Part shown: positions 6,456-13,040 of the stretch, piece by piece
Layout: every line of letters begins with the position of its first letter
How positions within the stretch are numbered: the first letter of the stretch is position 1
NCBI GenBank assembly: GCA_016182055.1
Contig: JACOYD010000033.1
Span: 1 to 15,022, forward strand
Reading direction: 5' to 3'
Source: Candidatus Microgenomates bacterium
GTDB lineage: Bacteria; Patescibacteriota; Microgenomatia; Levybacterales; JACOYD01
Length of the DNA stretch: 15,022 bases
Program-made: the position numbers and the translations under genes
Notes under the pieces: model-generated
The model's input: the letters and a program-made list of their open reading frames with translations, nothing else
The model's database searches: none
Told to the model about the DNA's origin: nothing

Positions 6456-6476
6456 AACCTCCCCTAAGAGGAAGTT
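6456..6476 (-). promoter_or_regulatory. Attenuator pause/anti-terminator hairpin (arms 1 and 2)
   Basis: Minus strand AACTTCCTC (6476-6468), loop TTA, GGGGAGGTT (6464-6456): a 9-bp stem with two G-U pairs. Arm 2 is complementary to arm 3 of the terminator (AACCTCCC), giving the classical 1:2, 2:3, 3:4 alternatives. The stop codon of the leader frame starts in the loop, and the Ile/Thr codon run abuts and enters arm 1. Confidence 0.75.
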
Positions 6477-6514
6477 ATAATAATAATCTCGCATGCTGAT
6501 AATCTTATTGTCAC
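6464..6514 (-). CDS. Putative threonine/isoleucine leader peptide
   Basis: A minus-strand frame ending TAG at 6464 contains the codons ATT ATT ATT ATA ACT directly before the first attenuator hairpin, read as EIIIITSS. With the GTG at 6514 as start the peptide is 16 residues: MTIRLSACEIIIITSS. A longer frame from TTG 6553 would add more Thr and Ile codons but begins upstream of the predicted transcription start. Clustered Ile and Thr codons ahead of 1:2/2:3/3:4 hairpins are the design of the E. coli thr leader, where scarcity of charged tRNA-Thr or tRNA-Ile stalls the ribosome and frees the anti-terminator. No good ribosome-binding site precedes the GTG, which would sit almost at the 5' end of the transcript, so the start codon is the weak point. 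Confidence 0.45.
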   Translation of the reverse strand: MTIRLSACEIIIITSS

Positions 6515-6524
6515 GTTGACAGTT

Positions 6525-6553
6525 ATGATAACAAAGAAAGTTGCCGTTGTCAA
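6525..6553 (-). promoter_or_regulatory. Sigma70-type promoter for the aspartokinase/asd unit
   Basis: Minus strand TTGACA (6553-6548) and TATCAT (6530-6525) are separated by exactly 17 bp. The -35 box overlaps the thrC TGA stop, the same arrangement as the promoter at 1615-1643. The predicted start near 6518 puts the attenuator leader at the 5' end of the RNA. Confidence 0.78.
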
Positions 6554-7860
6554 GAGTCAACTGATTGCTTCAACAGATACTTTTTAAATTCCGCAAAGCG
6601 GTTGGAGAGTTCAACGGTTTGTTTTTTGCCTAAAAGCGCCTGTTTTAGACCTTTGGGAATGGGAATTTTTTTATGCAGGATATTTTCGATCAGCTCGGGA
6701 AACTTGGCCGGATGACCGGTGGCTAAAGCAATTCCATTTATGCGGGGATGTTTTTGTTGATACTGCGCCAGTCCCAGGTAGGCAACTGCCGAATGCGGAT
6801 CCATGATATATTGATATTTTTGCCAGACCTCCTTTATGGCGGTCATGGTTTGGGAATCGGAAAAAGACTGACTGGTTATATCTGTGCGGATTTTTGAGAG
6901 GTTATTTTTGTAAAGCTCAACTATGCGGACAAAATTGCTGGGATTTCCCACGTCCATGGCATTGGAAAGAGTGGTTTTGGATAATTTGGGGGTAAAAATT
7001 CCGGTCTTGATGTATCTGGTAAACACATCGTTTCTGTTGGTGGCGGCGATTAGTCTGGCAATCGGCAGACCCATGTGCTTGGCAAGTATGGCGGCTGTTA
7101 AATTACCAAGATTGCCGCAGGGAATGGAAAAAACCAGCGGTTTGCCTAAGCTTTCACCTTTAGCATAAACATAGAAGTAATAAAATATTTGGGGCAAAAG
7201 GCGGGCAACGTTGATAGAGTTGGCCGAAGTCAGGGTAAATCTACTCCTAAGGGCGTAATCACCAAAAGCGCGTTTGACCAGTTTTTGGCAATCGTCAAAA
7301 CTTCCTTTTATCTCCAGGGCTGTAATGTTTCCGCCCATGGTGGTAAGCTGTTTTTCCTGCATGGGGCTGACTTTGCCTTTTGGGTAGAGTAAAATTACAT
7401 CGATATTGGGAACCTTGTAAAATCCGGCTGCCACCGCACTGCCCGTATCGCCGGAGGTAGCCACCAACACCGTGATATGTTTTTTGGTTTGTCTGGCAAA
7501 ATAAGAAGTTATCCTGGCCATAAATCTGGCTCCAAAATCCTTAAAAGCCAGCGTCGGCCCGTGGAAGAGTTCAAGCATAACCAGATTGTTAGAAAGTTTA
7601 GTCAGCGGCAGAGTAAAGTCAAAACTCTTTGTGCAAATATTTTCTATTGTTTCTTTTGGGAGATCATCCTGGAAAAAGAGCGAAGTCAAATAGGTGGCAA
7701 TCTCGGGAAAGGTGCGTTTACGAATAGTTTTGAGAAAATTAGGTGAAACTTGGGGGATTTGGGTTGGCATTAACAGTCCGCCATCGGGGGCAATACCACG
7801 CATCAGCGCTTCGGCCATACCCACCCGGACGTTTTTATTTTTGGTGCTATAAAATTGCAT
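6550..7860 (-). CDS. thrC: Threonine synthase
   Basis: PLP enzyme converting O-phosphohomoserine to threonine. The 436 residues match the E. coli-type length. MQFYSTKNKN starts the N-terminal domain. The PLP lysine is K107 in GPTLAFKDFGARF, the phosphate-binding loop is VATSGDTGSA, FSIPCGNLGNL is the cofactor-binding glycine loop, and NAMDVGNPSN and ATGHPAKFPE occur late. No internal gaps are seen. ATG at 7860 lies only 10 nt after the tRNA-Val 3' end and has no clear ribosome-binding site. The stop at 6550 overlaps the -35 box of the next promoter. thrC therefore lies outside the attenuated unit it serves and may be read together with the tRNA. Confidence 0.95.
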   Translation of the reverse strand: MQFYSTKNKNVRVGMAEALMRGIAPDGGLLMPTQIPQVSPNFLKTIRKRTFPEIATYLTSLFFQDDLPKETIENICTKSFDFTLPLTKLSNNLVMLELFHGPTLAFKDFGARFMARITSYFARQTKKHITVLVATSGDTGSAVAAGFYKVPNIDVILLYPKGKVSPMQEKQLTTMGGNITALEIKGSFDDCQKLVKRAFGDYALRSRFTLTSANSINVARLLPQIFYYFYVYAKGESLGKPLVFSIPCGNLGNLTAAILAKHMGLPIARLIAATNRNDVFTRYIKTGIFTPKLSKTTLSNAMDVGNPSNFVRIVELYKNNLSKIRTDITSQSFSDSQTMTAIKEVWQKYQYIMDPHSAVAYLGLAQYQQKHPRINGIALATGHPAKFPELIENILHKKIPIPKGLKQALLGKKQTVELSNRFAEFKKYLLKQSVDS

Positions 7861-7870
7861 ATTAAATTAG

Positions 7871-7944
7871 TGGATCCGAGAGGACTCGAACCTCTGACCT
7901 TTACAATGTCAATGTAACGCTCTAGCCAACTGAGCTACGGATCC
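7871..7944 (-). tRNA. tRNA-Val (anticodon GAC)
   Basis: A 74-nt cloverleaf on the minus strand: acceptor GGATCCG/CGGATCC, D arm GCTC/GAGC with a GG-containing loop, anticodon stem TTACA/TGTAA with loop TTGACAT giving anticodon GAC (valine), variable loop AGGTC, T arm AGAGG/CCTCT with TTCGAGT, discriminator A. The CCA end is not encoded. It lies between leuB and thrC on the same strand. Confidence 0.96.
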
Positions 7945-7960
7945 ACGCAAAATCCACTTA

Positions 7961-7989
7961 ATTATACCAAGTTTAGAGGCAGGAGACAA
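7961..7989 (-). promoter_or_regulatory. Promoter for tRNA-Val (and possibly thrC)
   Basis: Minus strand TTGTCT (7989-7984) and a perfect TATAAT (7966-7961) are 17 bp apart. The -35 box lies in the last codons of leuB. The predicted start near 7954 is about ten bases before the tRNA 5' end. No other promoter is evident for thrC. Confidence 0.62.
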
Positions 7990-9028
7990 TTTTGTTTGCC
8001 AATTCGCTGGTTGTCAAGGGGTTTTTTTGGACAATATCGGCCGTGCCAAAACCTTGTGAAATAGTTTTGGCAACTGCCTTTTCAATGGCAATTGCCTCTT
8101 TCTCCAGCCCAAAACTCATCCTAAGCATAAGCGCGGCAGAAAGGATTGCTCCAATTGGATTTGCCCGATTGCTATTTGCCGCCTTTGGGAAAGAACCATG
8201 GATTGGTTCATAAAGCGATATTTTTTCTCCCAAAGAAGCAGATGGTAAAAGACCGATTGAACCGGCAATTACCGATGCCTCATCGGATAAAATATCACCG
8301 AAGATATTATCTGTCAAAATTACATCAAACATAATAGGTCGTTTGATAATTTGCATGGCGGTATTGTCCACATACATATATTCACAAACAACAGCGGGAA
8401 AATTTTTAGCGTATTCCATCACAGTTTCCCGCCACAGTCGGGAAGTTTCCAGCACATTGGCCTTATCAACCAGCGTCACTTTTTTATGTCGTTTTTCCGC
8501 GAGTTCGAAGGCAATCTTACTCACGCGTAAAATTTCTTTCTGACTATAGATATTTGTTTCAAAGGCGGTTTTACCATTATTTTTCCTTCCTCTTGGTTTG
8601 CCGAAATAGAGTCCGCCTGTTAGCTCCCGAACAATCACGAAGTCAACATTTTGCACAACCTCTTTTTTAAGCGGAGATGTTTCTATTTGTGGAAAAGAAA
8701 AAATAGGTCTAATGTTGGCAAAAAGATTAAGTTGTTGTCGAAGATTAAGCAGTCCCTGTTCGGGGCGAACTTTGCTTTTGGGATGATTATCGTATTTGGG
8801 ATCTCCCACCGCTCCCAGCAAAATAGCGTCGGCACTTTGGCAAATGGTAATTGTTTCTTTGGGTAAAGCAGAGCCCGTTTTTTCAATAGCAGAAGCACCT
8901 ATCATGGCATTTTTGAACACAAATTGATGAGTAAATTTATTACCCAAAGTTTTGAGCACTTTTGTTGCTTCATTTGTGACTTCCGGCCCTACTCCGTCGC
9001 CTGGCAACACTGCAATTGTTTTTTTCAT
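7973..9028 (-). CDS. leuB: 3-Isopropylmalate dehydrogenase
   Basis: NAD-dependent oxidative decarboxylation of 3-isopropylmalate, the third step of leucine synthesis. The 351 residues show LPGDGVGPEV near the N-terminus, the substrate-binding QGLLNLRQQLNLFANIRP region, VRELTGGLYFGKPRG, VDKANVLETSRLWRE with the catalytic lysine, VDNTAMQ, the metal-binding DNIFGDILSDEAS, and EPIHGSFP. The usual SAPDIAGK segment after EPIHG is altered (SFPKAANSN), but the spacing is kept. ATG at 9028 overlaps the leuD stop as ATGA, marking the last gene of ridA-leuC-leuD-leuB. The length is typical and the gene appears intact. Confidence 0.95.
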   Translation of the reverse strand: MKKTIAVLPGDGVGPEVTNEATKVLKTLGNKFTHQFVFKNAMIGASAIEKTGSALPKETITICQSADAILLGAVGDPKYDNHPKSKVRPEQGLLNLRQQLNLFANIRPIFSFPQIETSPLKKEVVQNVDFVIVRELTGGLYFGKPRGRKNNGKTAFETNIYSQKEILRVSKIAFELAEKRHKKVTLVDKANVLETSRLWRETVMEYAKNFPAVVCEYMYVDNTAMQIIKRPIMFDVILTDNIFGDILSDEASVIAGSIGLLPSASLGEKISLYEPIHGSFPKAANSNRANPIGAILSAALMLRMSFGLEKEAIAIEKAVAKTISQGFGTADIVQKNPLTTSELANKIVSCL

Positions 9029-9618
9029 ATAGAAAAATCGTTTTTTCTTTGTTTCTCAAATTTAATAATATCAAATTTTTGGTTTAACAAATAATTAATA
9101 TCATCATAGCCTTTTATTAAACACATTTTTCGGTAAGGATCCAGAGGAAATTTTTCTTTAATATTGGCATTTTTAATTTCAATAATTTGATTGGGAATAT
9201 CAATGTTAACAATTGTTTGGGGATTTTTTTTGATTTCAGCAAAAAGCTTCTTTAAAAAGTCTGGCGAAACAGTTACAGGCAACAGTTGATTGATTAAGGC
9301 GTTAGTCTTAAAAATATCGGCAAAAAAACTCGACACCACCGCATCGAAGCCGTAATCTTTCAGAGCCCAGGCGGCATGTTCGCGGCTGGAGCCGATGCCA
9401 AAATTTCTACGCGTCACCAGTATTTTTCCCTTGAATGTTTTATCGTTTAATACAAAATCTTTTCTTGGTTTGTTGTTTGAGTCAAAGCGCCAGTCGCGAA
9501 AAAGATGCTGGTCAAAACCTTCCCGCGTTACTGCCTTAAGAAAGCGCGCCGGGATAATCTGATCGGTATCAATGTTTTCCATTGGCAGTGGTACGCAGGT
9601 TGAGAAAATTTTCTTCAT
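9025..9618 (-). CDS. leuD: 3-Isopropylmalate dehydratase small subunit
   Basis: Pairs with LeuC to isomerise 2- to 3-isopropylmalate. The 197 residues fit the bacterial LeuD length (about 200). MENIDTDQIIPARFLK at 13-28 and the conserved RRNFGIGSSREHAAWAL at about 70-86 are the aconitase swivel-domain signatures; FFADIFKTNALINQLLP follows. It overlaps leuC and leuB by ATGA at both ends, so the three products are probably made in step. No defects are visible. Confidence 0.95.
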   Translation of the reverse strand: MKKIFSTCVPLPMENIDTDQIIPARFLKAVTREGFDQHLFRDWRFDSNNKPRKDFVLNDKTFKGKILVTRRNFGIGSSREHAAWALKDYGFDAVVSSFFADIFKTNALINQLLPVTVSPDFLKKLFAEIKKNPQTIVNIDIPNQIIEIKNANIKEKFPLDPYRKMCLIKGYDDINYLLNQKFDIIKFEKQRKNDFSI

Positions 9619-11024
9619 AGTAATTCTCTTGGGTCGGTTATGCGACCGGTTAAAGCCGACGCGGCCGCTGTTAATGGACTGGCCAAAAACGTGCGGGCAC
9701 CGGGACCCTGACGGCCTTCAAAATTTCTATTTGAGGTAGAGATACAATATTTTCCCGAGGGAATTTTATCTTCGTTCATGCCCAGGCAGGCCGAGCATCC
9801 GGGGCCCCGTAGTTCAAAACCAGAATCTTTCAGAATTTTATCAATTCCCTCTTTGCGAGCTTGAGTTTCCACTTGCCTTGAACCGGGGACGACGAAAACT
9901 TCCACATCGTCCGCTTTTTTTCTTCCTTTAACAATGTGCGCTACCATACGTAGATCTTCAATGCGGGAATTGGTGCAGCTTCCCAAAAAGACATAATCAA
10001 CTTTTTGATCTTGTATTTTTTTACCGGGTTTTATGTTCATATAATTTACGGCTTTGCGAAAACTACTGCGCTGACTCTCCATTTGAAAATTATCTTCGGT
10101 GGGAATGTGTTGGCTGATTTTAATTCCCATGCCTGGATTAGTTCCATATGTCACCATCGGTTCAATGTCAGAAGCGTCAAAAGCGACCCGTTTGTCATAT
10201 TTAGCCCCTTTGTCGGTAGGCAAGGTTTGCCAATTCCGCAAAGCAGAATCCCAGTTTTTTTCTTTTGGTGCAAACGGTCTGCCTTTCATGTATTGATATG
10301 TGGTTTCATCAGGCGCAATCAAGCCGCCCCGCGCCCCCATCTCAATGCTCATGTTACAAATAGTCATGCGGGCTTCCATGGAAAGATTTTTAATAGTTGA
10401 GCCGGTGTATTCCACAAAATAGCCCGTGCCGCCGCCGGTTGATATTTTGCTGATAATGTAAAGGATGATATCTTTTGACACCACGCCTTTTCCCAATTTA
10501 CCATTTACTTCAATATTCATAGTTTTTGGTTTGTTTTGCAGGATGCATTGACTGGCCAAGACTTGTTCTACCTCGCTGGTTCCGATGCCAAAGGCCACCG
10601 CCCCAAAAGCGCCGTGGGTGGAGGTGTGGCTGTCGCCGCAGACAATGGTCATGCCGGGCTTGGTAATGCCTAGCTCCGGGCCGATAATGTGAACAATTCC
10701 CTGAAATGGATGGCCCATGCCGTAAAGGCGAATGCCAAACTCCTGGCAATTTTTAGTAAGTTTTTCTACCTGAATTTTGGACAGCAGTTCTTTAATCGGC
10801 AGATGCTGGTTTTTAGTCGGCACGTTGTGATCGGCCGTGGCCCAGGTTCTGTCGGGCCTTGCTACTTTTATTTTTCTTCTTCTTAATCCGTCAAATGCCT
10901 GCGGAGTTGTTACCTCGTGAATTAAATGAGCGTCGATGTAGAGAAGATCCGGATAGTCTTTTTTTCGGGTCACCACATGACTATCCCAAACTTTGTCAAA
11001 AAGAGTTTTAGGTTTGTTTTTCAT
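9615..11024 (-). CDS. leuC: 3-Isopropylmalate dehydratase large subunit
   Basis: Aconitase-family [4Fe-4S] subunit of isopropylmalate isomerase. Start chosen at ATG 11024 (MKNKPKTLFDKVWDSHVV), giving 469 residues, close to the E. coli length of 466; the TTG at 11042 lies inside ridA. Cluster cysteines are C350 in GSCTNSR and C410 and C413 in GPGCSACLG. Other signatures are TWATADHNVPT, GMTIVCGDSHTSTHGAFGA, MGARGGLIAPDETT and NRNFEGRQG. It begins 1 nt after the ridA stop and overlaps leuD by ATGA. No internal gap is seen. Confidence 0.95.
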   Translation of the reverse strand: MKNKPKTLFDKVWDSHVVTRKKDYPDLLYIDAHLIHEVTTPQAFDGLRRRKIKVARPDRTWATADHNVPTKNQHLPIKELLSKIQVEKLTKNCQEFGIRLYGMGHPFQGIVHIIGPELGITKPGMTIVCGDSHTSTHGAFGAVAFGIGTSEVEQVLASQCILQNKPKTMNIEVNGKLGKGVVSKDIILYIISKISTGGGTGYFVEYTGSTIKNLSMEARMTICNMSIEMGARGGLIAPDETTYQYMKGRPFAPKEKNWDSALRNWQTLPTDKGAKYDKRVAFDASDIEPMVTYGTNPGMGIKISQHIPTEDNFQMESQRSSFRKAVNYMNIKPGKKIQDQKVDYVFLGSCTNSRIEDLRMVAHIVKGRKKADDVEVFVVPGSRQVETQARKEGIDKILKDSGFELRGPGCSACLGMNEDKIPSGKYCISTSNRNFEGRQGPGARTFLASPLTAAASALTGRITDPRELL

Positions 11025-11025
11025 T

Positions 11026-11409
11026 TTAGAGAGTTGCAACAACGTCTATTTCGACCAGTGCCCCTTTTGGCAGACTGGCGACTTCAACTGTGGCGCGGGC
11101 GGGCTTACCAATAAAAAATTTAGCATAAATCTCGTTCATTTTGGCAAAATCATTAATGCTTTTAAGATAAACTGTGGTTTTAACCACTTTTGTCAAATCA
11201 GAACCGGCCGCCTCCAAAACAGCCTCGATATTTGTAATAACTTGTTTAACCTGATTTTCCAGCCCTTCAGCCAGACTGCCGGTTACAGGATCCATGCCGA
11301 TTTGCGCCGCGCAAAAAACAAATCCTCCCGCCACCACCGCCTGTGAATACGGCCCAATCGCCGCCGGAGCTTTATCCGTCTGAATCGTTTTCACAGGTAT
11401 ATTATACAT
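11026..11409 (-). CDS. ridA: RidA-family enamine/imine deaminase
   Basis: RidA hydrolyses reactive 2-aminoacrylate and related enamines, made by PLP enzymes such as threonine dehydratase, protecting other PLP enzymes. Start chosen at ATG 11409: a GGAAAG ribosome-binding site lies 7 nt before it and the product is 127 residues, the family norm. The ATG at 11424 has no such site. APAAIGPYSQAV at 14-25, the carboxylate-binding R105 in ARATVEVASLP, and E120 are the expected active-site features. It leads the leucine operon, consistent with the toxicity of intermediates of isoleucine/threonine metabolism. The divergent promoter of the coiled-coil gene overlaps its first codons. Confidence 0.94.
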   Translation of the reverse strand: MYNIPVKTIQTDKAPAAIGPYSQAVVAGGFVFCAAQIGMDPVTGSLAEGLENQVKQVITNIEAVLEAAGSDLTKVVKTTVYLKSINDFAKMNEIYAKFFIGKPARATVEVASLPKGALVEIDVVATL

Positions 11410-11437
11410 TGACAGTCTTTCCATTGTAAACTATAAT
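11409..11437 (+). promoter_or_regulatory. Perfect-consensus sigma70 promoter for the coiled-coil/phosphohistidine gene pair
   Basis: TTGACA at 11409-11414 and TATAAT at 11432-11437 are separated by exactly 17 bp, a full consensus match. Predicted start is near 11444, giving an mRNA leader of about 94 nt before ATG 11538. The -35 box overlaps the ridA start codon on the opposite strand, so the two transcription units may interfere. Confidence 0.8.
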
Positions 11438-11453
11438 CAAAACTATAATCAAA
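11430..11453. repeat. Tandem 12-bp direct repeat in the divergent intergenic region
   Basis: ACTATAATCAAA occurs twice back to back (11430-11441 and 11442-11453). The first copy covers the -10 box of the plus-strand promoter, and the second covers a second TATAAT. It could be a duplicated operator or promoter element. Confidence 0.8.
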
Positions 11454-11469
11454 ATACTCTAGTTTGCAA
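11442..11469 (-). promoter_or_regulatory. Candidate promoter for ridA-leuCDB
   Basis: Minus strand TTGCAA (11469-11464) and TATAGT (11447-11442) are 16 bp apart. The predicted start near 11435 gives a leader of about 26 nt before the chosen ridA start. Moderate match only. Confidence 0.45.
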
Positions 11470-11529
11470 CTTATAAATAATATTTTGATTACATAATTGT
11501 TTAACGAGAGTTGCAAACTCGAGTTAAAC
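11446..11529 (+). promoter_or_regulatory. Interleaved inverted repeats and hairpin in the 5' leader of the coiled-coil gene
   Basis: Two perfect 11-bp inverted repeats are interleaved: TAATCAAAATA (11446-11456) with TATTTTGATTA (11481-11491), and AGTTTGCAACT (11461-11471) with AGTTGCAAACT (11509-11519). The order A-B-A'-B' is that of an H-type pseudoknot. A competing hairpin spans 11499-11529: GTTTAAC/GTTAAAC outer stem, GA/GA internal loop, GAGT/ACTC inner stem, TGCAA loop. The whole set lies in the predicted untranslated leader. It may be an RNA control element or paired operator sites. No known riboswitch class was recognised. Confidence 0.6.
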
Positions 11530-11537
11530 GAGTATAT

Positions 11538-11987
11538 ATGAAAAAGAGAGATATAAATGAAAAAAATGGAGTTGTAACAAAAAGCGTTCTGAAGAATGAA
11601 TTGAAGGGTTTAGAAAACAGGATGGATAAAAAGTTTGCCACAAAGAATGAGTTAAAGAACGAATTGAAGGGTTTAGAGAGTCGTTTGGAAAATCGCATGG
11701 ATAAAAAGTTTGCCACAAAGAAAGATCTAAAAACAACTGAAATTAATTTACGTGATGAGATGGATCGGCTCGAAAATCGAGTAAGACTTATGATTGATCA
11801 GCTTGAGAGAAATATAGATGAGAAAAACAAAAAATATCGGGATGAGTTTCTTACAGCAATAGATCCAATATTAAAAGAAGTACTCGCCTCTCGTGAGGAA
11901 AGAGTTATTATCGCACATCAAGTCGCAGAGCTTCGGGATCGGGTTGATGAGCATGAAGAAAAACTTAAGCATCTTCAACAGAGATAG
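11538..11987 (+). CDS. Small hydrophilic coiled-coil protein with internal repeats
   Basis: Start chosen at ATG 11538 (MKKRDINEKNGVV); the TTG at 11511 lies inside the leader hairpin. The 149 residues are highly charged, with no signal peptide or membrane segment. A module of the form KNELKGLE-xx-NRMDKKFATK appears twice (DNA at 11592-11645 and 11655-11720), followed by a long heptad-like region (INLRDEMDRLENRVRLMIDQLERN) and a C-terminal VAELRDRVDEHEEKLKHL segment. This predicts an extended helical bundle or trimeric coiled coil. No enzymatic motif is seen and I do not recognise a named family. Similar KFATKxDL coiled-coil proteins are, from memory, frequent in CPR genomes. It lies 12 nt before the phosphohistidine-domain gene and is probably cotranscribed. 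Confidence 0.8.
   Translation: MKKRDINEKNGVVTKSVLKNELKGLENRMDKKFATKNELKNELKGLESRLENRMDKKFATKKDLKTTEINLRDEMDRLENRVRLMIDQLERNIDEKNKKYRDEFLTAIDPILKEVLASREERVIIAHQVAELRDRVDEHEEKLKHLQQR
11592..11720 (+). repeat. Two imperfect copies of a coding repeat in the coiled-coil gene
   Basis: Copy 1 is 11592-11645 and copy 2 is 11655-11720. Both run from an AAGAAyGAATTGAAGGG-like start to GATAAAAAGTTTGCCACAAAG. Copy 2 carries a 12-bp insertion in its middle (SRLE before NRMD). The near-identity at DNA level suggests a recent duplication. Confidence 0.8.
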
Positions 11988-11999
11988 CATTTTATTTCC

Positions 12000-13040
12000 A
12001 TGAAGAATCTGCAGAGGTACGAAAAATTATTTTCAAGGGATTTTTCTTTACCTTTGGTAGAAATTTGGCTTAGAGGAGAATGTACCAATCCTAAAGGTTG
12101 GACCGACCAAAAACAGCCATTCCTTCCTTATCAGGTAGTGCAGCGGACAGATGATACCGTCCATTTTTACTATAATTTACAAGGCGTTACCTGGGCTTGT
12201 GAACTTTTAGCAAAACTCTCGCGTAAAGATAAAAATTTCATCCCCAAAATTGAAAAAACAGTTTTGGAAAAAGTTTCTTTTATAAAACCAATTTATGAAA
12301 GGGGGGAAGCTATTCCCCTTCTCAAATTAAAAAGGTTTTTGCAAGAGCTGGAGGACGGTTGGCCCTGGTTTGAAGCCATGTGGTTGTTTACGGAAAGTGA
12401 GATGGAAGAAAAATTTACCGTACTTAATTTGAAAAATATTCAAAAATTAAGAGTTGCCACAGAGCTAATATGCGGTGGGGCAGATACCGTTATTAGAAAA
12501 TCGTTAATAAAGATCTATCCCCATCTTGGTCATTTGTCGTCTGTTATAAGAATAGAAGAATTATTGTCAGATAAAATCCCCAGTAAGGCAACTCTGGCAA
12601 AAAGGTACAAAGGTTATTTCTTCTCAAATAATCAATTATTTTTAACTCCTAAACTTCGCGTAGCTAAAGAACTGGGCGTACATTTTGTTGAAGAAAAGAT
12701 TAAAAATAAGAAAATCAAACAATTAAAAGGCAGTGTTGCTTGTCAAGGAATTACTAAAGGCTATGTACGGATACTAATGGGACATGAGCAAGTACGTTTA
12801 TTAAAAGCAGGCGAAATTCTTGTTTCGCCCATGACCATTCCTGACTTTTTGCCAGCCATGAAGAAAGCGGCGGCCTTTGTCACCGATGAAGGTGGAATTC
12901 TCTGTCATGCGGCAATCGTGGCTCGAGAACTAAAAAAACCCTGCATTGTCGGAACAAAATTTGCTACACACATACTGCGAGATGGGGATTTCGTTAAAGT
13001 AGACGCCAATAAAGGGATAGTTACTTTTATCAGGAGGTAA
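12000..13040 (+). CDS. Stand-alone PEP-utilising-enzyme mobile (phosphohistidine) domain protein
   Basis: The C-terminal third (about residues 245-343) is the swivelling phosphohistidine domain of PEP synthase and pyruvate phosphate dikinase: GEILVSPMTIPDFLPAM, then TDEGGILCHAAIVARE with the phospho-accepting H303, then PCIVGTKFAT and DGDFVKVDANKGIV. The N-terminal 240 residues resemble neither the ATP-grasp domain nor the PEP-binding barrel of those enzymes. They are tryptophan- and charge-rich and carry no motif I recognise. Without the partner domains the protein cannot be a PEP synthase. It may accept phosphate from or donate it to an unknown partner. It follows the coiled-coil gene by 12 nt, and its 3' end overlaps the convergent ilvD end by 11 bp. 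Confidence 0.82.
   Translation: MKNLQRYEKLFSRDFSLPLVEIWLRGECTNPKGWTDQKQPFLPYQVVQRTDDTVHFYYNLQGVTWACELLAKLSRKDKNFIPKIEKTVLEKVSFIKPIYERGEAIPLLKLKRFLQELEDGWPWFEAMWLFTESEMEEKFTVLNLKNIQKLRVATELICGGADTVIRKSLIKIYPHLGHLSSVIRIEELLSDKIPSKATLAKRYKGYFFSNNQLFLTPKLRVAKELGVHFVEEKIKNKKIKQLKGSVACQGITKGYVRILMGHEQVRLLKAGEILVSPMTIPDFLPAMKKAAAFVTDEGGILCHAAIVARELKKPCIVGTKFATHILRDGDFVKVDANKGIVTFIRR

Noticed and set aside
6402..6560. Extension of the first aspartokinase to an upstream start (frame open to 6560, including ATG 6494)
   Set aside because: The extra residues cover the promoter, leader frame and both attenuator hairpins and have no aspartokinase homology; MKVIKFGGTS at 6401 is the canonical N-terminus.
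10005..10400. A 131-codon plus-strand open frame inside leuC
   Set aside because: Shadow of leuC; no independent homology, promoter or ribosome-binding site.
9615..11042. leuC start at TTG 11042
   Set aside because: It lies inside the end of ridA; ATG 11024 gives the normal LeuC N-terminus and length.
11511..11537. Coiled-coil gene start at TTG 11511
   Set aside because: The TTG is inside the leader hairpin; the in-frame ATG at 11538 gives a normal lysine-rich N-terminus.
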